Origin: Bacteroidota bacterium
GTDB taxonomy: Bacteria > Bacteroidota > Bacteroidia > Cytophagales > Cyclobacteriaceae
DNA: 64,000 nucleotides
Direction of reading: 5' to 3'
NCBI GenBank assembly: GCA_018266055.1
Contig: JAFDYT010000002.1
Coordinates: 267,657 to 331,656, forward strand
Part shown: positions 1 to 8,464 of the stretch, piece after piece
How the letters are laid out: every line of letters starts with the position of its first letter
How positions within the stretch are numbered: position 1 is the first letter of the stretch
Notes under the pieces: model-generated
What the model saw: only the letters and a program-made list of their open reading frames with translations
Told to the model about the DNA's origin: nothing
Databases searched by the model: none
Position numbers and translations under genes: made by a program

Positions 1-933
1 TTTTCGCTCATACGCAAGGCCGAGAATTTCTACACCGCGTTGGTGATTTTCATTATACCAGGGCACGAGAAACTTGGTTTCATCTACGCAGTTAGGGCAC
101 CATGTTCCGAATATCTGCAGCACCAACACTTTGCCTTTGTATTTTTCATCGGAGGGGCTTATCAGATTATGGTTCAGATCAGGAAATTTGAAATCGATAT
201 TATCATAACCTTCTTTCAAATAGGTGAGCGCTTCGGCATCAGGCATAGTTGCTTTTTCATTCTTCACACCTTTAAAGGTTTCGTACGAAAGTTTGCCGGC
301 ATAATAATCACCTTTGATCGAGTCGCCAGCTTTGGTGCCGATGAACACATACGCGTGGTTGCCGTCAAAGGCGCTGAGCATCAACTTACCTTCAACCACG
401 TTTCCTTCGAGGTAACGATAGTCGCCGGTTGTGGTAAGGAAACTTCCCGTAAGGTGATTGCCTTCTTGTTGAAAAACTCCAACCGACGGAATGATTTTGC
501 CTTTTGGCGTTTTAAATTCAACCTGATACTTGCCAGCATAGTCAATCGTTTTTTCCGAAGTGTTTTTTGCAAACCGGAAGTCTTCGCCAAAAGTTGCCGA
601 AAAAGGCTGATTGGCTTGACGCGCATAATTTTTTACGAAAGTACCACTCAGTTTATCGCCTGAAATTTTTGCCCTAAGCTCGGCATCAAAAACGTGCATC
701 ACCATTTTTACCGAATCGCCAAACACAGAAACTTCATCAAGCAATATCCTTTCTTCACCATTATGGATTACAACCAGCAGGCTGTCATTTCTCTTCGACA
801 CATCAAACGTAAAGGGAAGGTCATGGCCCTGACAATCGATGACGCCGCGCCAGGTGCCAGTCTTTAGCTCGACGGGCTTTTCTTTACAGGAAAGTAAGGA
901 CAGAACAAAAAGGAGAGCGATTAATCTGCGCAT
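1..933 (-). CDS. TlpA-like thiol-disulfide lipoprotein, C-terminus cut by window edge
   Basis: The reading frame is open from the ATG at 931-933 to base 1, giving 311 visible codons; the C-terminus lies outside the window. The N-terminus is a lipoprotein signal ending in LLSC (Cys16), so the protein is predicted to be membrane-anchored in the envelope. Residues about 20-230 form a beta-rich region of the type found before thioredoxin domains in Bacteroidota TlpA/ResA proteins. The thioredoxin domain follows, with the redox motif WCPNC at residues 278-282 (bases 88-102). The family transfers electrons to extracytoplasmic disulfides, for example in cytochrome c maturation. The substrate is not evident here. 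It diverges from the CoA-transferase gene. Confidence 0.85.
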   Translation of the reverse strand, partial: MRRLIALLFVLSLLSCKEKPVELKTGTWRGVIDCQGHDLPFTFDVSKRNDSLLVVIHNGEERILLDEVSVFGDSVKMVMHVFDAELRAKISGDKLSGTFVKNYARQANQPFSATFGEDFRFAKNTSEKTIDYAGKYQVEFKTPKGKIIPSVGVFQQEGNHLTGSFLTTTGDYRYLEGNVVEGKLMLSAFDGNHAYVFIGTKAGDSIKGDYYAGKLSYETFKGVKNEKATMPDAEALTYLKEGYDNIDFKFPDLNHNLISPSDEKYKGKVLVLQIFGTWCPNCVDETKFLVPWYNENHQRGVEILGLAYERK

Positions 934-1059
934 AAAATCAGGTTTCGGTTTCGGAACGCAAAAATGCAACAAATGATTCTTTTTTAAGAATTCGTTAACA
1001 GTTATTCGTGAATTGTAGTGCACTCTATGAGCAAATAGTGATAACCATTAACTTTAAGG

Positions 1060-2169
1060 ATGCTAAATGACTTAAAAGTGCTCGAATTGGCTTCTGTGCT
1101 AGCCGGGCCAAGTGTGGGGCAATTTTTTGCAGAGCTTGGTGCAGAGGTCATCAAAATTGAGAATCCTAAAAACGGTGGAGACGTTACCCGCGGATGGAAA
1201 ACTGCGGATGAACCCACCGACGATCGGTCAGCATACTTTTGCTCGTGCAACTGGGGCAAGAAATCCGTTGCGCTGGATCTGACCTACGCCAACGACCTTA
1301 ACGTAGTAAAAAAACTGGCAGCGAAAAGCGACATTATCATAGCCAGTTATAAACCAGGTGATGCTGAAAAACTGGGAGTCTCTTACACACAACTCAATGC
1401 TATTAATCCAAAACTGATCTATGGACAAATCACCGGTTATGGCTCGGACGATGAGCGCGTAGGGTATGATGCGGTGATTCAGGCGGAGGCTGGATTCATG
1501 GCGTTGAATGGCGAGCATGACGGGCCACCTACCAAGATGCCCGTGGCACTTATCGACATCCTGGCGGCACATCACCTTAAGGAAGCGCTGCTGCTTGCCT
1601 TGCTTCAGCGAGCCAAAACGAACGAAGGAAGTTTTGTTGAAGTGTCGCTGATACAAGCGGCTGTGGCGTCGTTGGCGAATCAGGGAACAAACTGGCTGGT
1701 CGGAAAAAAAGTACCGCAGCGGCAAGGTTCGGCGCATCCAAACATTGCACCTTACGGTGAATCATTCGTGACGCAAGACAGCAAACGGGTTCTGTTGGCG
1801 GTGGGCAGTGACAAACAGTTTGAAGAGCTGGCAAAAATTCTGGAGCTGCAAGTACCCGATCATCTTAAAGTAAATCAGCAACGCGTAGTACATCGTAAAG
1901 AGCTGAACAAACTGCTGGCTGAAAAAATCATGAACATCAATTCAGCGAAACTGATCAAACAACTTCACGCAAAAAAAATTCCTGCCGGATTTATTCAAAA
2001 TTTAAAAGAAGTATTTGAACTGCCGCAAGCTATTGACTTGCTTCTTGACACCAACGGAGTGCGGGGTGTGCGAAATTTTGTTGGAAATAATTCAGAATCC
2101 TGGAGCAAAAACTTGCTGCCGCCGCCGCATCTCGGTGAACATACGGATGAAGTGGTGAGAAGTGGGTAA
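1060..2169 (+). CDS. CaiB/BaiF family (class III) CoA-transferase
   Basis: A complete 369-residue protein, near the usual 380-400 for the family. It starts at the ATG at 1060 with the typical LKVLELASVLAGP opening. The segment YDAVIQAEAGFMALNGE and the following GPPTKMPVALID carry the family signature; Asp166 aligns with the catalytic aspartate that forms the acyl anhydride in formyl-CoA transferase. Family members move CoA between carboxylic acids, or act as racemases such as AMACR. The substrate cannot be read from sequence. A flavoenzyme gene follows after 57 bp on the same strand, so the two may be co-transcribed and act on the same organic acid, which is inference. Confidence 0.88.
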   Translation: MLNDLKVLELASVLAGPSVGQFFAELGAEVIKIENPKNGGDVTRGWKTADEPTDDRSAYFCSCNWGKKSVALDLTYANDLNVVKKLAAKSDIIIASYKPGDAEKLGVSYTQLNAINPKLIYGQITGYGSDDERVGYDAVIQAEAGFMALNGEHDGPPTKMPVALIDILAAHHLKEALLLALLQRAKTNEGSFVEVSLIQAAVASLANQGTNWLVGKKVPQRQGSAHPNIAPYGESFVTQDSKRVLLAVGSDKQFEELAKILELQVPDHLKVNQQRVVHRKELNKLLAEKIMNINSAKLIKQLHAKKIPAGFIQNLKEVFELPQAIDLLLDTNGVRGVRNFVGNNSESWSKNLLPPPHLGEHTDEVVRSG

Positions 2170-2226
2170 GACCAATGAATTTAAATTTTCTTATGCATGA
2201 ATGGTAATAACGAGTAGCTTTATATC

Positions 2227-3192
2227 ATGCGTATTCCTACCACTCTCGACAAACTTTTAGGCATTGACTACCCGATACTGGTAGCTCCGATGTTTTTAAT
2301 TTCCAACACCAAAATGATTAAAGCTGCTTTGGCAAGTGGTGTTACCGCGGCTTTTCCTGCGTTAAACTATCGAAGCGATGCCGAGTTGCGTGCTGCCATT
2401 GCAGATATCAAATCGGCAACCGACAAACCCTTTGGAGTAAACTTGATTGTAAATAAATCAAACCCCAAGTATAAATCACAACTCAAGACCCTTACTGAAG
2501 TTGGCGTTAGTTACATCATTACCTCGTTGGGTAGTCCGCGCGAAACCATTGAACTCTGCAAGCCACTTGGCATTAAAGTTTTTTGTGATGTGGTTGACCT
2601 AAAATATGCCAAAGTGGTGGAAGGCCTTGGTGCTGATGCGGTGATCGCGGTAAACAACCGGGCCGGTGGCCACGCCGGGAATATTTCGCCTCAACAACTG
2701 ATTGAAGAACTCACAGCCAACTGCTCAATTCCTGTGATCTCCGCCGGAGGTGTGGCTCAAGGTAAAGATATTGTTGACGCAATGAGTTGGGGAGCCGCCG
2801 GCGTTTCCGTCGGTACAATTTTTATCGCCTGCAACGAAGCTGATATCTCACCCGAATACAAACAAGCCATGATTGATTACGGAGAAAAAGATATTGTGCG
2901 CAGCACCAAACTTTCCGGATCAGCCCTCACGGTCATCAACACGCCGTACGTTCAGCAACTGGGTACGAAAGCTAATTTTTTAGAGTGGATACTGAATAAC
3001 AACAAGGCGCTAAAAAAATACGCGAAGATGATCATCGCCTGGCGCGGGATGAAAAGTGTAGAAAAAGCCGCGTTCGGCGCGACATACAAAACCGTGTGGT
3101 GCGCAGGGCCGGCCATTGAGCATGTGCATAGCATCCGACCAATGAGCGAAATTGTAAAAACACTCACCACGGAATTTAAGAATGCGAAGTAA
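2227..3192 (+). CDS. NAD(P)H-dependent flavin oxidoreductase, nitronate monooxygenase family
   Basis: A 321-residue TIM-barrel FMN enzyme. The N-terminal YPILVAPM, the NNRAGGHAGN loop (residues 143-152, with the His common to nitronate monooxygenases), ISAGGV (171-176) and GVSVGT (192-197) form the phosphate/FMN-binding signature. The family includes nitronate monooxygenase, enoyl-ACP reductase II (FabK) and quinone reductases; the GGHAG form fits the monooxygenase side better than FabK. It lies 57 bp after the CoA-transferase and 21 bp before the GH5-like gene. A TAGCTTTA element, one mismatch from the -7 consensus, ends 4 bp before the ATG and is not convincing as a promoter. The true substrate is unknown. 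Confidence 0.85.
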   Translation: MRIPTTLDKLLGIDYPILVAPMFLISNTKMIKAALASGVTAAFPALNYRSDAELRAAIADIKSATDKPFGVNLIVNKSNPKYKSQLKTLTEVGVSYIITSLGSPRETIELCKPLGIKVFCDVVDLKYAKVVEGLGADAVIAVNNRAGGHAGNISPQQLIEELTANCSIPVISAGGVAQGKDIVDAMSWGAAGVSVGTIFIACNEADISPEYKQAMIDYGEKDIVRSTKLSGSALTVINTPYVQQLGTKANFLEWILNNNKALKKYAKMIIAWRGMKSVEKAAFGATYKTVWCAGPAIEHVHSIRPMSEIVKTLTTEFKNAK

Positions 3193-3213
3193 TAGGTTTC
3201 CAATCTCACTTTC

Positions 3214-4236
3214 ATGAAACACGGACTTTTGAATTTGTTAATTTTCCTAGTCATCGCAATTTCGAATTGTTCCTGCTCTTCCTCCCACCCTGCTCCAACA
3301 CCAGCTAACCAAACTGAATACAACATTTCAAATACGCACATCAATAAACTTACCACCCCTATCCAATTAATTGGAGTAAACGCATTACATGTTTTCAGCG
3401 GTGGAGGCCATGACCTGAATAGCTGGAATCTTGACATAACTCGCGAGTTTGTGGGCAACGTAAAGGAAACGCCGCTCACAGGCTATCCCATCAAAGATGC
3501 TAATGGAGCTTATTTGTATTCCCTGCAAAACCTTGCTGACAGCAATCGGGTAAACCACCGGATCACTATTCTTTGTGCCTTCGGTTGGGATGGTACTTCA
3601 TCCACCTTATTCACAGGGCAGCGACCCACTCAGGTAACGTGGTGGAACGACTTCAAAACAAAGCTCGGCCAATGGGCCTTTCAGTTTAAAGATCAGCCCG
3701 ACGTATGGCTAGAAGTATGGAATGAACCTTATCGCTATGATCGCGCAGACGGGTACACAGATGATACCTGGAACAGCGACATGACCGAGTTGCTCAACAT
3801 CGTCCGGTCTACGGGAAACAATAACATTGTATTAATTCCCTGTGCCGAGCAAGGTCAGGACGAAAGCGTATTAAATAATAAAGGTGTTTCCTTTCTTTCC
3901 GGGAAATCTAACGTGCTGTTCGATATTCATGCCTATGAAAAATGGTTGCTAAGTACACCAGTCAATGTCGGTAATCGACTGAAGCAATTGAAGCAAAATA
4001 ACCTTCCGGTATTATTTGGAGAAACGGCGCCAATGAATGCTGGTACATTGATGAATCCTCAATTTTTTCTTGACTCCGTTTACCAACGCGGCCTTTCAGT
4101 CTGCGCCTGGGTGTGGAAATATGACGGCACAGATACAGATGCCCTGCTCAATCAAAATGGACTGCCCAACAATCTTAATAACAATAACTGGGGAGATATC
4201 TACAAAGAATTGGCCTCGCGAACGAGAAGGCCTTGA
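3214..4236 (+). CDS. GH5-like (cellulase superfamily) glycoside hydrolase lipoprotein
   Basis: 340 residues with a hydrophobic N-terminus followed by a Cys-Ser-Cys cluster (Cys19 and Cys21), consistent with a lipoprotein. The catalytic-domain signatures are clear: LEVWNEPYRYD places the acid/base at Glu171 after Asn170, and LPVLFGETAP places the nucleophile at Glu270. This Asn-Glu ... Glu pattern is typical of clan GH-A, family 5. Such enzymes cut beta-linked glucans or mannans; the specificity here is not readable. The reading frame continues open past the TGA at 4234-4236 for about 100 codons (see findings). The protein is probably exposed on the cell envelope and used in polysaccharide degradation. 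Confidence 0.8.
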   Translation: MKHGLLNLLIFLVIAISNCSCSSSHPAPTPANQTEYNISNTHINKLTTPIQLIGVNALHVFSGGGHDLNSWNLDITREFVGNVKETPLTGYPIKDANGAYLYSLQNLADSNRVNHRITILCAFGWDGTSSTLFTGQRPTQVTWWNDFKTKLGQWAFQFKDQPDVWLEVWNEPYRYDRADGYTDDTWNSDMTELLNIVRSTGNNNIVLIPCAEQGQDESVLNNKGVSFLSGKSNVLFDIHAYEKWLLSTPVNVGNRLKQLKQNNLPVLFGETAPMNAGTLMNPQFFLDSVYQRGLSVCAWVWKYDGTDTDALLNQNGLPNNLNNNNWGDIYKELASRTRRP

Positions 4237-4444
4237 TCAGAATCTTTTTATTACCCTTTGGCGACTTTTTTAAAAGAATTGGATAAGGGAAAACGTTGGG
4301 TGCTTGGCGGGACAGGCTTTACCTTCGGCGCGCCTGTAGTTTATACAGTGAAAGATCCGGCTAATGCTTCCTTCCCCAAAGACCTAGCAATTTTTGCAGA
4401 ACGAAAAATTGAGGCTAACTTTCCCGGCCCTCAAACTGCATGCT

Positions 4445-6214
4445 ATGAAAATACTGTTACCTATTTTAGGATGCTTTCTTTCGGTCGTTGCTTACGCTCA
4501 GGATCAAGCAACACTCGACAGCTTATGGCTGAACCTTAAAAAGGCGAAAACTACAGAACGGCAAGTCAAAGCTTACTTTGACCTTGCAGTCAGCTATTTT
4601 GAATTTAATCCTAAAAAATCAGACTCGCTCGCTTTTGAAGGTCAGGCTGCGGCAGAAGCTTCACGCGATAGAGTACTGATCGTGAATGCTTATCTGACCG
4701 ACGCCGCCAGGTACCTCCGCAACACAAGCAAGAAATCCAATGTAGAAGAAGCCAGGGCTCGCGCTCTTAAAGCTCTAGCGCTAAGCCAACGTGAAAAGAA
4801 TAGTGAGCTGCTGGTGCAATGCAATAATATGCTGGCAAAGACCTATCGCATTAGTGGTGACATTGCCAAAGCTTTACAGGCCAACAACGAGGCAATAGCC
4901 CTGCTTTCAGAAATAAACAATGATTCTTTAAAAATACAAGCCTATAATAGTCAGGGACTTAGCTTATCGCGAAAGAATGATATGGTGGCCGCCTTCAAGT
5001 CTTATCTCTTGGCATTAACGATCGCTGAGCAAAGTAAAAAAACTACGCTACTGGTTGCTTGCTATGATATCTTGGTCAACTTCTACACAAGTCTTCCCGA
5101 CTATGAGAAAGCGAAGGATTACGCGTTCAAGATATTGCTGGAAAATAAAAAGATTAATAATGGACAGTCGTTGCTCTCAGATTATTATCGCATCGCGAAT
5201 GTTTATGCCTCCGCGAAAGACGTGAAAATGTGTCTCTATTATTATGACAAACTCGATCATCTGGCGGATAGTCTGCATAATGAAGATTACAAACTTATGG
5301 TGAAATTCGGAAAGGTAAATTTGTACCTCAACACGAATAGGTTCAAAGAAGGATATGACCTCATCCGGAAATCGCCGGAGATTTTCGGCGTCATTAAGAA
5401 GCAGGGAATGACGTATGAACTGGATAAAGCGAATGGCTACATTCAAATGATGCTGGGCCGCTATGACAGCAGTATTTTTTACTATAAAAGAGCTGAACCA
5501 TTTTACCTTACTAATGCTTCGCCTCAACAAAAGTTTTATTTCTTCAGTCAATACGCCCAGTTGTATCGCACCATGAAGCTCTGGGACAAAGCTATCGCCT
5601 GCGAATTGATCGCCAAAGAAACGGTAGAAGCCACCAGTAATCTTGAAAACCTGAGTGACGCGGTACAAACACTCGACTCACTGTATTTGATGAAAGGGGA
5701 TTTCCCTACGGCCTACAAATATCACAACCAGTACCAGACGCTCAAAGACAGTCTTCAAAAACTAAGCCGTGAAAAAGACTTGCAAAGCCTTGAGATAGAC
5801 AATGAAAACAAACGAAAAGAGCGCGCACAACTGCAAGCCGAGGAAGATCTGCGAAAGAAACACAATCTTCAGTATATGGGTATCACCATTGCAATTGGCG
5901 TAATCTTCGTTGTGCTGGTAGCTCTTGGTTTATTTAAAGTTTCGCCCGGCGTAGTAAAAGCCATGGGGTTCTTTGCATTCATTTTTCTTTTTGAATTTAT
6001 TATTCTTATTCTGGACAATCAGATTCATCACCTCACTCATGGCGAGCCGTGGAAGGTGCTGCTGATAAAAATCGGGTTGATTGCTTTTCTGCTGCCCTTC
6101 CATCATTGGATTGAGGAGAAGGTGGTGCATTACCTCATTGAAAAGAAGTTAGTGCTACCTAAGCGGCTTCGCCGTATTATTCCATCGGCAGAAAAGAATC
6201 ACGACGAGCACTAG
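4445..6214 (+). CDS. TPR-repeat membrane protein with C-terminal transmembrane helices
   Basis: I chose the ATG at 4445 because it begins a standard signal peptide (MKILLPILGCFLSVVAYAQ); an in-frame start at 4394 would add 17 non-signal residues. The resulting protein has 589 residues. Helical tetratricopeptide-type repeats fill residues about 25-440, then a charged coiled coil (about 445-485), then a transmembrane helix and two or three more hydrophobic segments near the end. The periplasmic TPR, coiled coil and TM order is that of many Bacteroidota sensor kinases and LuxR-type regulators, but here no kinase or DNA-binding domain follows. It may be a scaffold or signalling partner. The gene converges on the GlxA-type regulator with 1 bp between them. 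Confidence 0.75.
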   Translation: MKILLPILGCFLSVVAYAQDQATLDSLWLNLKKAKTTERQVKAYFDLAVSYFEFNPKKSDSLAFEGQAAAEASRDRVLIVNAYLTDAARYLRNTSKKSNVEEARARALKALALSQREKNSELLVQCNNMLAKTYRISGDIAKALQANNEAIALLSEINNDSLKIQAYNSQGLSLSRKNDMVAAFKSYLLALTIAEQSKKTTLLVACYDILVNFYTSLPDYEKAKDYAFKILLENKKINNGQSLLSDYYRIANVYASAKDVKMCLYYYDKLDHLADSLHNEDYKLMVKFGKVNLYLNTNRFKEGYDLIRKSPEIFGVIKKQGMTYELDKANGYIQMMLGRYDSSIFYYKRAEPFYLTNASPQQKFYFFSQYAQLYRTMKLWDKAIACELIAKETVEATSNLENLSDAVQTLDSLYLMKGDFPTAYKYHNQYQTLKDSLQKLSREKDLQSLEIDNENKRKERAQLQAEEDLRKKHNLQYMGITIAIGVIFVVLVALGLFKVSPGVVKAMGFFAFIFLFEFIILILDNQIHHLTHGEPWKVLLIKIGLIAFLLPFHHWIEEKVVHYLIEKKLVLPKRLRRIIPSAEKNHDEH

Positions 6215-6215
6215 A

Positions 6216-7196
6216 TCATACAATACTATCGCGATTATAGCGGCTTCGGTATTCCGCCGGAGACAATCCTGTAATTCTTTTGAACGTAAGGCGAAACGCT
6301 TTCGTGTCAGAGTAGCCTACTTTGTACATTACTTCATTTACATTTTCACGCGTGGTCTCCAGATTCTTTTTTGCTGCTTCGATCTTCACGCGTTGAATAT
6401 ATTCCGTCACAGTATTGGCTGTCGCTTTTTTAAACCGGCGCTCCAGATTACGTCTGCCGAGGGCCAATCGGTTGGCCAGCTGATCGACCGTGATCTTTTC
6501 CTGAAAATTAGACTCAATAAATTCCTGCGCCCTCTTTATTGGTTCGTCAATGTGCTCCTTTTGGCCGTTGAACATCACAAACGGCGATTGGCTATATCGA
6601 TCCATTTCTATTTCATAATATTTCGAAAACAAGACTGCCATTTTTCGATCGGTATATTTCTCAAGTAGGTAGAGTAATAAATTCCAAAACGAGTTGGCGC
6701 CGCCGCTGGAGTAAATGCCACTCTCTTCCGTAATAATTTTTTCAGACACCAACTCTACGTCAGGAAACATTTTGCGAAATTCATTCGCAGCCATCCAATG
6801 CGTCGAACAGCGCTTGCCATCGAGAAGCCCTGTGGACGCGAGCAAAAATGAACCTACACAGAGGCTCGCTACTTCTGCTCCTGATTTATACTGGTTTCGG
6901 ATCCAATCGAAGAAGCCGGAATTTTGGTCGATCACCGTTTTCATTTCGCCATTGACGGCCGGAATAATGATGAGATGAGTTCTCTTTACTTCAGCGATCG
7001 TCACATTCGGCGACACCGTGAATGATTGGTGATACTGTTCTTGTTGATGAGATAGCCCGACCAACTGAACCTGAAACAACGGCTCCTTTCCCATCTCACG
7101 GAGAAAATCATTGGCTTTGTTGAAAAGAATGAACGGCCCTTCGATACAGCCCAACGCCACAGCACCTTTCGGGACAAGAATAGAAATGTGTTTCAT
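6216..7196 (-). CDS. GlxA-family transcriptional regulator (DJ-1/PfpI plus AraC HTH)
   Basis: 326 residues in two domains. Residues 1-190 form a DJ-1/PfpI-like domain with the Cys113 elbow in EVASLCVGSFLLA. Residues about 220-320 form an AraC/XylS double helix-turn-helix, with the canonical signatures DQLANRLALGRRNLERRFKK and VGYSDTKAFRLTFKRITG. Proteins of this architecture (GlxA, ArgR, CdhR types) activate catabolic genes for amino or quaternary-amine compounds. The gene diverges from the small-protein cluster at 7349, which is a plausible but unproven target. A good -7 element (TAGCTTTG, minus strand) lies upstream at 7237-7244. Confidence 0.9.
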   Translation of the reverse strand: MKHISILVPKGAVALGCIEGPFILFNKANDFLREMGKEPLFQVQLVGLSHQQEQYHQSFTVSPNVTIAEVKRTHLIIIPAVNGEMKTVIDQNSGFFDWIRNQYKSGAEVASLCVGSFLLASTGLLDGKRCSTHWMAANEFRKMFPDVELVSEKIITEESGIYSSGGANSFWNLLLYLLEKYTDRKMAVLFSKYYEIEMDRYSQSPFVMFNGQKEHIDEPIKRAQEFIESNFQEKITVDQLANRLALGRRNLERRFKKATANTVTEYIQRVKIEAAKKNLETTRENVNEVMYKVGYSDTKAFRLTFKRITGLSPAEYRSRYNRDSIV

Positions 7197-7236
7197 CGCT
7201 TTTTAACTTTAGATGTATAATTGTTAAAATCAGCTT

Positions 7237-7267
7237 CAAAGCTAGAAAACCCTAATGTCGCAATCAA
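7237..7267 (-). promoter_or_regulatory. Candidate Bacteroidota-type promoter of the GlxA-like gene
   Basis: Reading the minus strand, TAGCTTTG at 7244-7237 matches the TAnnTTTG -7 consensus exactly. A GTTG -33-like element (TTG at 7267-7265) lies 20 bp upstream. Transcription would start near 7231, leaving a leader of about 35 nt before the ATG at 7196. Confidence 0.42.
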
Positions 7268-7315
7268 CCCCATAGTATGCCGTATTTACACCCTTACGGG
7301 AAAGATTACGTCAAC

Positions 7316-7323
7316 TAAGTTTG
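7316..7323 (+). promoter_or_regulatory. Candidate -7 element (TAAGTTTG) for the 7349 cluster
   Basis: An exact TAnnTTTG match 25 bp before the ATG at 7349. There is no clear TTTG at -33, only a TTTAC near 7285, so the call rests on the -7 box and its position. Confidence 0.33.
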
Positions 7324-7348
7324 TTTACATAAAAGGCATTCGTAAATC

Positions 7349-7612
7349 ATGATTGAAGTTTTTAAAACAGATGTAGAGAACCAAAGTCGGGCTACTAACA
7401 TCCTGCAACAACTAAAAAAGGAGTTTACCACGTATAGCGCTAACTTCGATCTGGAAGATTGCGATCGCATATTGCGCATTCATTCCGACGGAGAAATAAA
7501 TAGCGACGAACTCATTGCGTGGCTAAAAGTGCTGGATGTAAATGCCGAAGTGCTTAGTGATAATGTCGACGTTTTTGATATACAAGAATTATTCCGCGAA
7601 AAAATAAATTGA
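7349..7612 (+). CDS. Small conserved protein of unknown function (87 aa)
   Basis: An 87-residue cytoplasmic protein with no signal or TM segment. It resembles a small ferredoxin-like alpha/beta fold: an N-terminal strand (MIEVFKTDV), a helix (ILQQLKKEF), the motif NFDLEDCDRILRIHSDG, a second helix and a final strand. I recall similar short proteins with a DLEDCDRILR motif in Bacteroidota but know of no assigned function. It begins a three-gene run (VOC protein 5 bp after its stop, then a GyrI-like protein overlapping by 14 bp) and diverges from the GlxA-like regulator. Confidence 0.7.
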   Translation: MIEVFKTDVENQSRATNILQQLKKEFTTYSANFDLEDCDRILRIHSDGEINSDELIAWLKVLDVNAEVLSDNVDVFDIQELFREKIN

Positions 7613-7617
7613 ATGAT

Positions 7618-8073
7618 ATGCCAAAAATCACCCCGTTTTTATGGTTCGACAATCAGGCTGAAGAGGCTACCCATTTTTATGTTTCAATTTTTAAAAACTC
7701 AAAAGTCATCAGCATCAACCGCATGGGTGGTGGTGCCGTGACGGGCACTACATTCAGTCTCGACGGGCAAGAGTTTCACGCACTCAATGGTGGACCATTA
7801 TTTAAGTTTACCGAAGCCATTTCACTTTATGTGAATATAGAAACACAGGAAGAAGTAGATGAGCTGTGGGAAAAATTATCTGAAGGTGGCTCTGAATCGC
7901 GCTGCGGATGGCTGAAGGACAAATACGGATTGTCGTGGCAGATTATTCCTTCTACGTTAAGTAAACTGCTGAGTGATCCTGATCCCGCGAAGGCTAAGCG
8001 TGTGCTTAACGCCATGCTAAAGATGGGCAAAATCGAAATTGAAAAACTAATTGCTGCCTATGAAAGTCATTAA
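7618..8073 (+). CDS. PhnB-like VOC superfamily protein
   Basis: 151 residues from the ATG at 7618; an alternative TTG at 7609 overlaps the previous stop and is less likely. ITPFLWFDNQAEEATHFYVSIF and the later GWLKDKYGLSWQIIP are typical of the PhnB / 3-dmu-9_3-mt group of the vicinal-oxygen-chelate (glyoxalase) superfamily. The name 3-demethylubiquinone methyltransferase attached to this group is historical; these proteins lack a methyltransferase fold. The exact function is unknown. The last 14 bp overlap the next gene, so the pair is probably translationally coupled. Confidence 0.82.
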   Translation: MPKITPFLWFDNQAEEATHFYVSIFKNSKVISINRMGGGAVTGTTFSLDGQEFHALNGGPLFKFTEAISLYVNIETQEEVDELWEKLSEGGSESRCGWLKDKYGLSWQIIPSTLSKLLSDPDPAKAKRVLNAMLKMGKIEIEKLIAAYESH

Positions 8074-8464
8074 AATTCAGGAGGACATCGTGACGCTAAC
8101 CGTTAAAGCCAAATCGTTTCCACAAGGAATTGGCGAGGCACACCAAACTATTCGAAGATTGTTTCCATTGCCAAACCATCGTCGGTATTTTGGAATGTCA
8201 TGGCCGGAGAAAGGCGTCATTATCTACAAAGCCGCCACTGAGATGTTGATGGGCGATGACGAAAAGGTCACCGGCATCGAAAAATTTGTCATTAAAAAAG
8301 GAGATTACTTAAGTCTTAAAGTCACTGATTTTTCAAAAAATCCGATGGCCATCAGCGACGCATTTGATCAGCTCATTCATCAGCCTACAATTGATCCGCA
8401 CGGCTATTGCCTGGAGTGGTATCAAAACAAAACCGACGTGTTGTGTTTGGTGAAGACAGTTTAG
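8060..8464 (+). CDS. Small protein, possibly GyrI-like effector-binding fold
   Basis: 134 residues from the ATG at 8060, overlapping the VOC gene by 14 bp. It has no signal peptide. The layout (a strand at VTLTVKAKSF, then helix, then a basic stretch, then strand-rich C-half ending in CLEWYQNKTDVLCLVKTV) resembles stand-alone GyrI/AraC-effector-binding domains that sequester small molecules. I cannot confirm this from motifs alone. The 3' end overlaps the convergent sensor-kinase gene by 4 bp. Confidence 0.6.
   Translation: MKVIKIQEDIVTLTVKAKSFPQGIGEAHQTIRRLFPLPNHRRYFGMSWPEKGVIIYKAATEMLMGDDEKVTGIEKFVIKKGDYLSLKVTDFSKNPMAISDAFDQLIHQPTIDPHGYCLEWYQNKTDVLCLVKTV

Noticed and set aside
40..663. A 207-codon plus-strand open frame opposite the TlpA-like gene
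   Set aside because: The minus-strand frame has a lipobox, a WCPNC motif and continuous homology-like structure; the plus-strand frame has none and is a shadow.
1228..1737. A long minus-strand open frame inside the CoA-transferase gene
   Set aside because: The plus-strand gene carries the family signature including Asp166; the reverse frame shows no recognisable domain.
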